A DNA stretch of 64,000 bases from Saccharopolyspora galaxeae (lineage in GTDB: Bacteria; Actinomycetota; Actinomycetes; Mycobacteriales; Pseudonocardiaceae): contig NZ_JADDUE010000001.1 in assembly GCF_016526145.1 (NCBI RefSeq), forward strand, positions 496,001 to 560,000. The letters are read 5' to 3'. This document shows, piece after piece, positions 9,697 through 17,450 of this stretch (positions are counted from its first letter, which is position 1; each line of letters starts with the position of its first letter). A program made the translations under genes and the position numbers. Under the pieces are notes generated by a model, which was not told where the DNA came from, ran no database searches, and saw only the letters and a list, made by a program, of their open reading frames with translations.

Positions 9697-10388
9697 CGGG
9701 TGTCCTCGCGGGCCAAGGGCGTGCTGAACAGCGGGAGCCCGGTGGTGTCGTCGCCGAAGTCGACGATGTTGTACGGCAGCTTGATCTGCACGTCGGCTTC
9801 CGAAGGGTGTTCGGTGGCGCTGGCCAGCACGGTCATGCCGGTGTCGGCGAGCGTGCGCAACGCCGACCACACCCGGCTGCGCCCGGACGGCAGCAGTCCG
9901 AGGTCGACGTCGTCGACCAGCATCCCCGGCGGCTCACCGGCTGCGGCCAGCGCGATGGCCAGCAGCAGCTTGTCGTCCGGGTACAGCTCGTCGATCAGCG
10001 CGTCCCGGTCCACGTCGGCGCCCACCAGGGCCAGCGCTTCCTCCACGGCCCGGGCGGAAACGCGGGTGGTGAGCCTGCGCTCCCGGATGGTCTCGGCGAC
10101 CCGCAGCCGGCCTTCCAGCTCGAAACCGGGCCGCAGCCGGGCGGGCACCACGCTCCGCCGCACGTGCCGCGCGCGGCGGGGTGCTTCGTCGAACTCGATC
10201 CGCCCGGCGAGCACCCGCAGCCTGCCGGACAGCGCCAGCAGCAGCGAGGTGCGGTCGGTGCCGCCCTCACCGACGACCACCGCCAGTTCGCCCGGGTAGA
10301 TCCGCGCGTCGACGTTCTCGAAGACGATGCCTTCCGGGCCGGTTGCGGTGATCCCGCGGGCGACGATGCTCACGCCTTCGACATCCAT
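9693..10388 (-). CDS. Degenerate ABC ATPase-like protein coupled to YhgE/Pip protein
   Basis: About 231 residues with an ABC-ATPase outline but eroded motifs. The Walker A region is GEGGTDRTSLLLAL, with Arg where the catalytic Lys normally sits. There is no LSGGQ signature; the region reads LLLAIALAAAGEP. A Walker B-like MLVDDVDLGLLP remains. It may bind nucleotide weakly or act as a structural partner of the co-translated membrane protein. The ATG at 10388 is chosen over GTG 10400 because AGGAG sits 4 nt upstream of it. A similar eroded ATPase often precedes YhgE/Pip genes in actinobacteria (recollection). Confidence 0.8.
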   Translation of the reverse strand: MDVEGVSIVARGITATGPEGIVFENVDARIYPGELAVVVGEGGTDRTSLLLALSGRLRVLAGRIEFDEAPRRARHVRRSVVPARLRPGFELEGRLRVAETIRERRLTTRVSARAVEEALALVGADVDRDALIDELYPDDKLLLAIALAAAGEPPGMLVDDVDLGLLPSGRSRVWSALRTLADTGMTVLASATEHPSEADVQIKLPYNIVDFGDDTTGLPLFSTPLAREDTR

Positions 10389-10570
10389 GTCGCTCCTCAC
10401 GCCGCGTGGCAGGATGCCGATCCAAAGTGGGCCTGCAGGTGGGCGTGGGCAACTCGGGCGGGCACCCGGAGTAGTCCACTGTGGATAGCTCGGGATCGCA
10501 GGTCGCAGGCTTGCGGGAGCTGTTTCGCGGTGCCGGTCGGAGCGGTGCGGAGATCACCCGACCGAGCGCG

Positions 10571-11068
10571 TCAGGCGAGCGTTTCGGCCCCGTTCGCGTC
10601 CTTGATCGCGATCTCGGAGACCGAGCCGCGGATCGAGCCCGCGGGTTGCAGCGCGGCGAACCCGGCCGCCAGCTGCTCGCGGTCCAATGCCGGAGTCAGC
10701 GGGCAGTGCGGGATCCAGGCGCCGGGGAAGTAGTACGCCGACGGGTGCGCGACCTTTCCCGCCAGCACGTCGTGCACGGCCGAATGCACCGCCAGCAGCT
10801 CGGTGTCCACCACCGCCGTCAGCAGCAGAACCGCGTCCTCGCCGGGGAAAGTGCCCAGCGTGTAGAACCACAGGTCCGGAATGGACAGCACGCGCAGCTC
10901 CGCGCGCAGCGCTTTGCGCGTCGCCGCCGGGATGTTGCCCGCGGCGGCCAGCGTCACGCCGGGACGTCCCGCGGTGACCGGAACTCCGGCCGCGGTGAGC
11001 CGGTCGCGCAGCGCGCGCAGCTCGCCGTCGGTGGAGTCGTCGAAGAAGACGGTCAGTTCCTGCGCCAT
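10571..11068 (-). CDS. 2'-5' RNA ligase-like (2H phosphoesterase) fold protein, one motif degenerate
   Basis: 165 residues. It starts MAQELTVFFDDSTDGELRAL and has the size and layout of 2H phosphoesterase/2'-5' RNA ligase-like proteins. The second motif keeps a histidine (WIPHCPLTPAL). The first reads RPGVTLA, where active relatives have RPHxTL, so one catalytic His is replaced by Gly. Catalysis is therefore doubtful, and the protein may be a binding or vestigial member. It is flanked by mutY and the YhgE operon on the same strand. Confidence 0.72.
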   Translation of the reverse strand: MAQELTVFFDDSTDGELRALRDRLTAAGVPVTAGRPGVTLAAAGNIPAATRKALRAELRVLSIPDLWFYTLGTFPGEDAVLLLTAVVDTELLAVHSAVHDVLAGKVAHPSAYYFPGAWIPHCPLTPALDREQLAAGFAALQPAGSIRGSVSEIAIKDANGAETLA

Positions 11069-11192
11069 CGGTCCAGCTCCCTCGATTTCCAATCGGCCGG
11101 ATCGCTCGGCGCTCCGTTGGTGCTTGGGTCGGTGCTGCTGCGGGCCAGTGCTCGTCCGGCTCGCGGAGGAAGACGTCCGCGGCAAGCGTTGC

Positions 11193-12083
11193 CTAGGCCC
11201 CGTGCTCCCCGGGCAATGCGAACCTTCCGTCCTCGGTCTGCTCCATGAGCCCGTCCACCAGCAGCGAATCCAGGCAACGGTCCCGCTGACCGGCGTCCGA
11301 CCAGACCGCGTCGAGCTGTTCCCGCCGCACCGGACCTTCCGCGCCGCGCAGCACGTCCAGCAGTTTGCCGCGCACCTGCCGGTCGGTTCCCGCGAAGCGC
11401 TGCACCTTCTTCGGCGGTCCCGCGTAGGCCGGGCGCCCGGCGTGCTGCCACGCGCAGTCGTGCGCGATCGGGCAGCGCTCGCAGGCGGGGGAGCGGACCG
11501 TGCACACCACCTGCCCGAGTTCCATCAACGCCGCCGACAGGCTCGCCGCGCTCGCGTCGTCGCCGGGCAGCAGCACCTCGACATCGGCGAGGTCGCGCTT
11601 CGGCGACGGCGGCCCGGCATCGCCCGCGCCGTGCACGGCCCGTGCCACGACCCTGCGGACGTTCGTGTCCACCACGGGAGCCCGCTTGCCGTAGGCGAAC
11701 GCGGCGACCGCGCGGGCGGTGTAGGTCCCGATCCCCGGCAGTGCCAACAGGGTGTCCACATCGGACGGAACGAGGTCGTCGTGGTCGGCGGCGATCGCCC
11801 CGGCGGCCTGGTGCAGGCGCAGCGCGCGGCGCGGGTAGCCGAGCTTGCCCCAGGCCCGCAGCACTTCGGCCTGCGGGGCCGCGGCCAGGTCGGATGGGCG
11901 CGGCCAGCGCGCCATCCACTCCTGCCAGATCGGCAGCACGCGGTTCACCGGCGTCTGCTGCAGCATGGTTTCGCTGACCAGCACGCCCCAGCCGGTCGTG
12001 CCGGGCGCGCGCCACGGCAGCGGGCGGGCCTCGGCGGCGAACCAGTCGATCAGCTCGGTGGGGTCCCAGGCGGTCGTCGTCAT
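11193..12083 (-). CDS. mutY: A/G-specific adenine DNA glycosylase MutY
   Basis: About 296 residues. It removes adenine mispaired with 8-oxoguanine or G. Visible elements are the catalytic Glu in SETMLQQTPV, the helix-hairpin-helix LPGIGTYTARAV followed by the catalytic Asp in VVDTNVRRVV, and the [4Fe-4S] cluster ligands C-x6-C-x2-C-x5-C (CTVRSPACERCPIAHDC). The ATG at 12083 (MTTTAWDP) is preferred over the upstream GTG-type extension. The C-terminal NUDIX-like recognition domain found in some MutY proteins is reduced to a short winged region, as in other actinobacteria. In mycobacteria mutY lies near radA and clpC, as here. Confidence 0.95.
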   Translation of the reverse strand: MTTTAWDPTELIDWFAAEARPLPWRAPGTTGWGVLVSETMLQQTPVNRVLPIWQEWMARWPRPSDLAAAPQAEVLRAWGKLGYPRRALRLHQAAGAIAADHDDLVPSDVDTLLALPGIGTYTARAVAAFAYGKRAPVVDTNVRRVVARAVHGAGDAGPPSPKRDLADVEVLLPGDDASAASLSAALMELGQVVCTVRSPACERCPIAHDCAWQHAGRPAYAGPPKKVQRFAGTDRQVRGKLLDVLRGAEGPVRREQLDAVWSDAGQRDRCLDSLLVDGLMEQTEDGRFALPGEHGA

Positions 12084-12263
12084 CTCGGCACCGATCCTGC
12101 CAGGCGCGCGCCGGAGCTCCCGGGGCGCCCCGGAACCGGCCGCGTACCGGGGCAAGACCACACGAACGGACTGATCTTGCTGCCTGAACGGCGGTACAAA
12201 TACGCCTGATCGGGTGATCATCGATTGGTCGGCTCAGCGGGATCACCGGGTTACTGTCGGACC

Positions 12264-12872
12264 GTGCTGGATCCCATCGGACCGCTTCGCCCCGAGGTGT
12301 ACTGGCGCCGCCGAGCGGTGGCGTTCGGTGCGGTCCTGCTGGCGATCGCTCTCGCGGTGTGGGGCGTGATCGCGCTGGCCGGAGCGCTCGTCCCGGCAGC
12401 ATCGCAGCAAGCCGGAACGCACGGGGCGGCCCCGCCGCCGCAGGCCGCTGCGCCACCCGCGGCTCCACCGGCGTGCGGCGACCGGGACCTGCGGATCACC
12501 GCGGAGCCGGTGCGCCCGGAGATCCCGGCAGGCGAACCGGTCGGGCTGCGCATGGTCATCACCAACACCGGCCCGGTGGACTGCGTCCGGGACACCGGCC
12601 GGATGCTGCGCGAGGTCGTGGTGTCCACTGCGGACGGCAAGCGCTTCTGGTCGAGCAACGACTGCCAGACCGAATCCAGCAACGAGATGCCGGTGCTGGC
12701 CCCCGGTGAATCCGTCCGCAACGAACTCGAATGGACCGGCGTCGCCTCCACCCCGGAAGCATCGCCCGAGCAGTGCGCCGCCAAGCGCGAGACCGCTCCC
12801 GCGGGCGACTACGTAGTCGGCGCCCGCCTGGGCGGCCTCATCAGCCAGCCAACCCCGTTCCGCCTCACCTGA
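12264..12872 (+). CDS. Single-pass membrane protein of unknown function (mutY-radA interval)
   Basis: About 202 residues from GTG 12264; an in-frame upstream GTG at 12225 is less likely. A short cytosolic start containing PLRPEVYWRRR is followed by one membrane helix, an Ala/Pro-rich linker and a compact extracytoplasmic domain. That domain has spaced cysteines (ACGDRDL, VDCVRDT, NDCQTE, EQCAAKR) that could form two disulfides. The domain resembles a beta-sandwich binding fold (inference). A protein of this kind occupies the corresponding mycobacterial locus (Rv3587c position; recollection). There is almost no leader, so leaderless translation is possible. Confidence 0.75.
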   Translation: MLDPIGPLRPEVYWRRRAVAFGAVLLAIALAVWGVIALAGALVPAASQQAGTHGAAPPPQAAAPPAAPPACGDRDLRITAEPVRPEIPAGEPVGLRMVITNTGPVDCVRDTGRMLREVVVSTADGKRFWSSNDCQTESSNEMPVLAPGESVRNELEWTGVASTPEASPEQCAAKRETAPAGDYVVGARLGGLISQPTPFRLT

Positions 12873-12888
12873 CCCCGTTCATCGTGGG

Positions 12889-12933
12889 TGAACGGACCGT
12901 TGGTCCGAATAGATTGGTCGAACGGTCCGTTCA
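12889..12933. repeat. Dispersed palindromic element, copy B
   Basis: Perfect 13-bp arms TGAACGGACCGTT (12889-12901) and AACGGTCCGTTCA (12921-12933) are separated by 19 nt. It lies between a forward gene and the convergent radA, 16 bases after the stop of the former. The central spacer GGTCCGAATAGATTGGTCG is identical in copy C. Confidence 0.85.
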
Positions 12934-12963
12934 CCCGCTGAGGCTGGCGCGTGCGGGAGAGGC

Positions 12964-14340
12964 TCAGTTCGAGCGCAGCGACTTGAGGGCGGTTTGCAGG
13001 TCGGGCACGACGGTGGCCTTGATCCCGGAGGGGAGCCTGCCGGAATCCGGCGGCACCAGCGCGCGGTCGAAACCCAGCCGCTGCGCCTCCGCGAGCCGCC
13101 TGCCCACCGCGTTCACCCGGCGGATCTCCCCGGCCAGCCCGACCTCGCCGACCACCACCATGTTCGGCGGCAGCGGAACGTCCATGGCCGACGATGCGAT
13201 GGCCAGCGCCACCGCCAGATCCGCGGCCGGCTCGGTGACCTTCATGCCGCCGACAGTGGCAGCGAACACCTCCTTCTCGCCGGTGCGGACCCGGCCGCGC
13301 TTTTCCAGCACCGCCAGCGCCATCGACACCCGCGCCGAGTCCAGCCCGCTCACCGCCCGGCGCGGGATCTGCATCTGGGTCGGCGCGACCAGCGCCTGCA
13401 CCTCCGCCAGCAGCGGGCGCTTGCCCTCGACCATGACCGTCACCGCGGTTCCCGGGACCGCAGCCTCCTGGCGGTTCAGGAACAACCCGGAGGGATCGGC
13501 CACCTCGGCGATCCCGTCGTCGCGCTGCTCGAAGCAGCCGACCTCGTCGGCTGGGCCGAAGCGGTTCTTGATTCCGCGCAGCATCCGCAGCGACGAATGC
13601 CGGTCGCCCTCGAAGTTGAGCACCACGTCCACCAGGTGCTCCAGCGCGCGCGGTCCCGCCACCGCGCCGTCCTTGGTCACGTGCCCGACCAGCACCACCG
13701 GCAGCCCGCGTTCCTTGGCCAGCGCGACCAGGCCGGAGGTGACCGCGCGGACCTGGGTGACCCCGCCCGGCGTGCCGTCCACGTCCGGCGACTGCACGGT
13801 CTGCACCGAGTCGATGATCAGCAGTCCGGGGCGGATGGCGTCCACGTGCCCGAGCACGGCTCCGAGGTCGGCTTCCGAACCGAGGTAGAGCTCGGGGTGC
13901 AGCGAGTCGGTGCGCTCCGCGCGCAACCGCACCTGGCCCGCCGATTCCTCACCCGTGACGTACAGCGAAGGGCCGCCCGAACCGGCCGCCGCCCAGCGGT
14001 GCGCGACCTCCAGCAGCAGCGTCGACTTGCCCACTCCCGGCTCCCCGGCCAGCAGCATCACCGCGCCAGGCACGATCCCGCCGCCGAGCACCCGGTCCAG
14101 CTCGGCGATGCCGGTCGGCACCTGCCGGGCCGAGTCCAGGTCCACTTCGGCGATCGGGCGCGCGGAGGTCGCCGGTGCGGCGGCGGTGACCTTCGCGGCG
14201 GCGGGCCGGGCCGCGGCGGTCTCCTCGATGGTGTTCCAGGCGTGGCAGGAGGGGCAGCGGCCGAGCCACTTGGTGACCTCGTGGCCGCAGTCGGCGCAGC
14301 GGTAGGCGGGGCGGGCCGCGCGGGCGTTCTTGGCAGGCAC
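12964..14340 (-). CDS. radA: DNA repair protein RadA (Sms)
   Basis: 458 residues. This RecA-like ATPase/branch-migration helicase processes recombination intermediates. An N-terminal zinc finger is present (YRCADCGHE...GRCPSCHAW). Walker A is AGEPGVGKSTLL, followed by the RadA-specific KNRFG motif (GIKNRFGP) and the C-terminal Lon-like domain (DVPLPPNMVVVGEVGLAGEI). The start is GTG at 14340. In many actinobacteria disA lies beside radA; here the neighbours are a membrane protein gene and lpqE, and no disA is present. Confidence 0.96.
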   Translation of the reverse strand: MPAKNARAARPAYRCADCGHEVTKWLGRCPSCHAWNTIEETAAARPAAAKVTAAAPATSARPIAEVDLDSARQVPTGIAELDRVLGGGIVPGAVMLLAGEPGVGKSTLLLEVAHRWAAAGSGGPSLYVTGEESAGQVRLRAERTDSLHPELYLGSEADLGAVLGHVDAIRPGLLIIDSVQTVQSPDVDGTPGGVTQVRAVTSGLVALAKERGLPVVLVGHVTKDGAVAGPRALEHLVDVVLNFEGDRHSSLRMLRGIKNRFGPADEVGCFEQRDDGIAEVADPSGLFLNRQEAAVPGTAVTVMVEGKRPLLAEVQALVAPTQMQIPRRAVSGLDSARVSMALAVLEKRGRVRTGEKEVFAATVGGMKVTEPAADLAVALAIASSAMDVPLPPNMVVVGEVGLAGEIRRVNAVGRRLAEAQRLGFDRALVPPDSGRLPSGIKATVVPDLQTALKSLRSN

Positions 14341-14415
14341 GGCGGGAGGCTATCCGCCGGGCCCGACGACTCCACCGGCCGCAGTGCTCCGGCGAGTCGG
14401 CCCCGGACATGCCGA

Positions 14416-14437
14416 AGGGCCGCCCGCTGGCGGCCCT
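14416..14437 (-). terminator. lpqE terminator hairpin
   Basis: A 9-bp perfect stem (AGGGCCGCC / GGCGGCCCT, 4-nt loop) lies 20 bases beyond the lpqE stop, separating it from radA. Confidence 0.75.
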
Positions 14438-14456
14438 CCCGAAGCGAAACCGCTGG

Positions 14457-15095
14457 TCAGTGGTGGCTCGCCCCGCCGGAACCGTGTTCCGGGCGCGGGC
14501 TGGAGTCCTCGCCGATCGGCACCTGCACGGTGACCGGTCCGGCCTTGGCGAACACGAAGGTCACCGGAACCGTGACGCCCGGTGTGATCTGCTGCGTGAG
14601 GCCGTTCAGCGTGATCGACACCTGCCGCTCGTCGGTGGCGCTGCCCTGCGAGGGCGCCTGCTGCTGCGACGGCTGGCCGCTCTGCGAAGGCTGGGCACCC
14701 TGCGAGGTCTGGCCGCTCTGCGACGGCGCACCGTCGGCGTGCAGCGAGCTGTTCGACGGCAGCTCCGTCGTCTGCCCGACCTGCACCGAATTGGCGAAGC
14801 TGCTGGTGACCTGGACCAGCTTGTCGTCCTGCGCGCCGCTGTTGATCAAGACGGCCTGCAGCGGCGCCGAGGAGCCCGGGCCGTACCGGCCCTGGCCGGT
14901 CGGGAAGACCAGCGTCGCGTTGCGCACGCCGATGCCGTTGACATCGCCGCTGCCGCCGGGGACGGCGGCGACCTGGGTGTCGGTCTCGGTCACCTGGCCC
15001 GCGCTGCAGCCGGCGAGTGCGACGACGGCGCCCAGGCCCAGTGCGGCCGAGGTCAACCGCACGCGGAAAGCAGTGTGGTGCTGGGGGCGGCTCAC
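14457..15095 (-). CDS. lpqE: LpqE-like lipoprotein
   Basis: 212 residues from GTG 15095, with a type II signal peptide ending in the lipobox LAGC (VVALAGCSAG). The mature domain (GIGVRNATLVFPTGQG ... LQAVLINSGAQDDKLVQV) is of the surface-lipoprotein type found at the lpqE position between radA and carD in mycobacteria. An insert of about 50 residues rich in Gln, Ser, Gly and Pro (TSQGAQPSQSGQPSQQQAPS) interrupts the domain before the ITLNGLTQQITPG strand. The function is unknown; a distant likeness to copper-chaperone folds has been proposed for this class, but no Met/His metal site is obvious. Confidence 0.8.
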   Translation of the reverse strand: MSRPQHHTAFRVRLTSAALGLGAVVALAGCSAGQVTETDTQVAAVPGGSGDVNGIGVRNATLVFPTGQGRYGPGSSAPLQAVLINSGAQDDKLVQVTSSFANSVQVGQTTELPSNSSLHADGAPSQSGQTSQGAQPSQSGQPSQQQAPSQGSATDERQVSITLNGLTQQITPGVTVPVTFVFAKAGPVTVQVPIGEDSSPRPEHGSGGASHH

Positions 15096-15335
15096 GGTGG
15101 CAGTGTCCTTCCTGATAGCCGGACGACCGCGTGGCAGCTTAATCGCCCTTCCCGCAGGACCCGAGGCAGACCCCCGTCCGGCGGCGTGCGGCCCGCCCAC
15201 CGGATGTCCACAATGGATCAATCGAGCCATCCGCGCGGACCTGGCGAAGCACGGCCAGTGGCTGTTTGTCAACCCCCGATCGCGTCCTGACCTGCGATGA
15301 CGATGGTAGGGCGGTCGAGGCTCGGTTGTCGCTCG

Positions 15336-15344
15336 TGCTAGGCT
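15336..15344 (+). promoter_or_regulatory. Candidate extended -10 promoter of carD
   Basis: TGCTAGGCT gives a TGn extension plus the -10-like hexamer TAGGCT, 27 bp before the carD start. No convincing -35 is seen at the proper spacing. The call rests on the motif and position only. Confidence 0.45.
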
Positions 15345-15371
15345 GAGCTGAGCGAAAGGGGCAGAGGACAC

Positions 15372-15860
15372 ATGGTTTTCAAGGTCGGAGAGACCGTCGT
15401 CTACCCGCACCACGGTGCTGCGCTCATCGAAGCAATCGAGACCCGCGTGATCAAGGGCGAGGAAAAGCAGTACCTCGTCCTGCGAGTCGCCCAAGGCGAC
15501 TTGACCGTGCGCGTTCCTGCGGACAACGCCGAGATCGTCGGTGTTCGGGACGTGGTCGGTCAAGAGGGTCTGGACCATGTCTTCGACGTGCTGCGCGCCC
15601 CGCACACCGAGGAACCGACGAACTGGTCCCGGCGGTACAAGGCCAACGTGGAGAAACTCGCCTCCGGCGATGTGAACAAGGTGGCCGAAGTGGTGCGCGA
15701 CCTCTGGCGGCGCGAAAAGGACCGCGGATTGTCCGCGGGTGAGAAGCGAATGCTCGCGAAGGCCCGGCAAATACTGGTCAGCGAGCTCGCGCTGGCAGAG
15801 GGCACCGACGAGGGCAAGGCCGAGTCCCTGTTGGACGAAGTGCTCGCAACGGCCGTCTGA
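15372..15860 (+). CDS. carD: RNA polymerase-binding transcription factor CarD
   Basis: 162 residues. CarD stabilises the open promoter complex, acting especially at rRNA promoters. The N-terminal Tudor-like RNAP beta-interaction domain is clear ([20 protein letters not shown]), and the helical DNA-binding part ends [11 protein letters not shown]. The conserved Trp that wedges the transcription bubble is in [20 protein letters not shown]. It is the first gene of the carD-ispD-ispF run; ispD starts 20 bp downstream. Length and sequence match actinobacterial CarD closely. Confidence 0.98.
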   Translation: MVFKVGETVVYPHHGAALIEAIETRVIKGEEKQYLVLRVAQGDLTVRVPADNAEIVGVRDVVGQEGLDHVFDVLRAPHTEEPTNWSRRYKANVEKLASGDVNKVAEVVRDLWRREKDRGLSAGEKRMLAKARQILVSELALAEGTDEGKAESLLDEVLATAV

Positions 15861-15879
15861 TCGGCGGGTCCGGCGAAGC

Positions 15880-16656
15880 GTGAAAGTGGTGGCCCTGGTT
15901 CCGGCCGCCGGGCGCGGGGTGCGCCTGGGGGCCGGGACGCCGAAAGCACTGGTCCCGGTTTCGGGTGAGTCCTTGCTGGTCCGCGCCGTTCGCGGGCTGT
16001 TGGAGTCCGGCAGCGTGCACCACGTGGTGGTCGCTGCCCCGCCCGACCAGGTCGATGTCGTGCAGCGGGAGTTGGCGGTGCTCGGTGCCGTCGCGTCGTG
16101 GCGGCCGGATTCCGGTTTCGGCGCGAACGTTCCCGAATCACCTGCCGAGGTGTCCGATCCGGCTTCGCCGGTCGGCGTCGTTGCCGGTGGTGCGGACCGG
16201 ACCGAGTCAGTGCGGCTGGCACTGGCGGCGGCCGAGCGGGCCGTGCCGGATGTCCGGGCGGTGCTGGTGCACGACGCCGCGCGGGCGTTCACCCCGGTGC
16301 CGGTGATCCGCGAGGTGGCCGACGCCGTTCGCGGCGGTGCCTCCGCGGTCGTTCCGGTGCTGCCGGTCAGTGACACGATCAAGCAGGTCGACGCCGACGA
16401 GGTGGTCAGCGCGACCGTGGACCGTTCCCGGCTGCGCAGCGTGCAGACCCCGCAGGGCTTCGAGATCGACGTGCTGCGCGCCGCGTACGCCGCGGCCGAT
16501 GACTCCGCCACCGACGACGCCGGGCTGGTCGAGCGGATCGGTGGTGTGGTGCGCACCGTTGCGGGCCACCCGCACGCCTTGAAGATCACCACCGCGTTCG
16601 ACCTGGCGATCGCCGAGTCGGTGCTCGCGGCCGAACCGATCGGAGATCCCCGGTGA
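15880..16656 (+). CDS. ispD: 2-C-methyl-D-erythritol 4-phosphate cytidylyltransferase
   Basis: 258 residues from GTG 15880. IspD joins CTP to MEP in the non-mevalonate isoprenoid pathway. The nucleotide-binding start [12 protein letters not shown] is intact, followed by [12 protein letters not shown] and VQTPQGFE, typical active-site stretches. A segment around [17 protein letters not shown] is an unusually long insert before [12 protein letters not shown]. The stop overlaps the ispF GTG by 4 nt, so the two are translationally coupled; they are two consecutive-pathway enzymes fused in some bacteria. Confidence 0.96.
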   Translation: MKVVALVPAAGRGVRLGAGTPKALVPVSGESLLVRAVRGLLESGSVHHVVVAAPPDQVDVVQRELAVLGAVASWRPDSGFGANVPESPAEVSDPASPVGVVAGGADRTESVRLALAAAERAVPDVRAVLVHDAARAFTPVPVIREVADAVRGGASAVVPVLPVSDTIKQVDADEVVSATVDRSRLRSVQTPQGFEIDVLRAAYAAADDSATDDAGLVERIGGVVRTVAGHPHALKITTAFDLAIAESVLAAEPIGDPR

Positions 16657-17144
16657 ACGCACCGTCCGGCCCGGTTCCCCGGATCGGGCAGGGCGTCGAC
16701 GTGCATCCGGTGGAAGCGGGACGCGAGTGCTGGGTGGCCGGGCTGCACTGGCCCGGCGTCGACGGGTGCAGCGGACATTCGGACGGTGATGTCGCAGCGC
16801 ACGCGCTGTGCGACGCGCTGCTTTCCGCGGCCGGGCTCGGAGATCTCGGTGCCGTGTTCGGCACCGGCGACCAGCGGTGGTCCGGCGCGCACGGTTCGGA
16901 GCTGCTGACCGAAGCGCGCTCGCGGATCACCGCGGCCGGTTTCCAGGTCGGCAACGCCGTGGTCCAGGTGATCGGCAACGCGCCGCGGATCGGCAAGCGC
17001 CGCGAGGAGGCGCAGCGGGTGCTTTCCGAGGTGCTCGGCGCGCCGGTGTCGGTTTCCGGAACCACCAGTGACGGGCTCGGGCTGACCGGCCGCGGGGAAG
17101 GCATCGCCGCGATCGCCACCGCGTTGCTCTTCCCGGCCGCTTGA
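16653..17144 (+). CDS. ispF: 2-C-methyl-D-erythritol 2,4-cyclodiphosphate synthase
   Basis: 163 residues. IspF makes MEcPP from CDP-ME-2-phosphate in isoprenoid synthesis. The zinc ligands are visible: Asp and His in GQGVDVHPV and the second His in [36 protein letters not shown] forms the nucleotide-binding C-terminus. The start GTG at 16653 sits inside the ispD stop (GTGA overlap). Confidence 0.97.
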   Translation: MNAPSGPVPRIGQGVDVHPVEAGRECWVAGLHWPGVDGCSGHSDGDVAAHALCDALLSAAGLGDLGAVFGTGDQRWSGAHGSELLTEARSRITAAGFQVGNAVVQVIGNAPRIGKRREEAQRVLSEVLGAPVSVSGTTSDGLGLTGRGEGIAAIATALLFPAA

Positions 17145-17246
17145 CCTGCGCGCCCGGTTAACGCCGGGGGATCGCGGGGACAAGTCCGGGAAAGCTCGGG
17201 GTGCGCACCCTGGCCGCGCCGCCCGCATCCGGTTCATGCTCGACGC

Positions 17247-17447
17247 ATGGTGATCGGACAGAACCGCTGGGTGCGCCGGGCAGTGGTCGGACAGCCGCTG
17301 ATCGCCTGGCCGTGCGCATTGCTGCTGTGGGCGGGCGGCGGGCCCGCCGCGCTCGCCTTGGCCGCGCTGGTCCTGTGGATCAGCACCGCGTGCTGCGTGT
17401 TCGGAATCCTCGCGCCCATGCACCGCGACCGGGCGAGCCGATGCTGA
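17247..17447 (+). CDS. Small membrane protein, hypothetical
   Basis: 66 residues. Two likely membrane segments (PLIAWPCALLLWAGG and AALALAALVLWISTACCVFG) lie between basic ends. There is no clear ribosome site. The frame ends four bases before the convergent NACHT gene and its codon bias is normal. It could be a genuine small membrane protein or an unexpressed frame; nothing in it suggests a role. Confidence 0.45.
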   Translation: MVIGQNRWVRRAVVGQPLIAWPCALLLWAGGGPAALALAALVLWISTACCVFGILAPMHRDRASRC

Positions 17448-17450
17448 GCA

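Noticed and set aside
14457..17423. A 988-codon open minus-strand frame across carD, ispD and ispF
   Set aside because: Conserved genes on the other strand occupy it. Only the lpqE part at 14457-15095 has protein-like content and a signal peptide.
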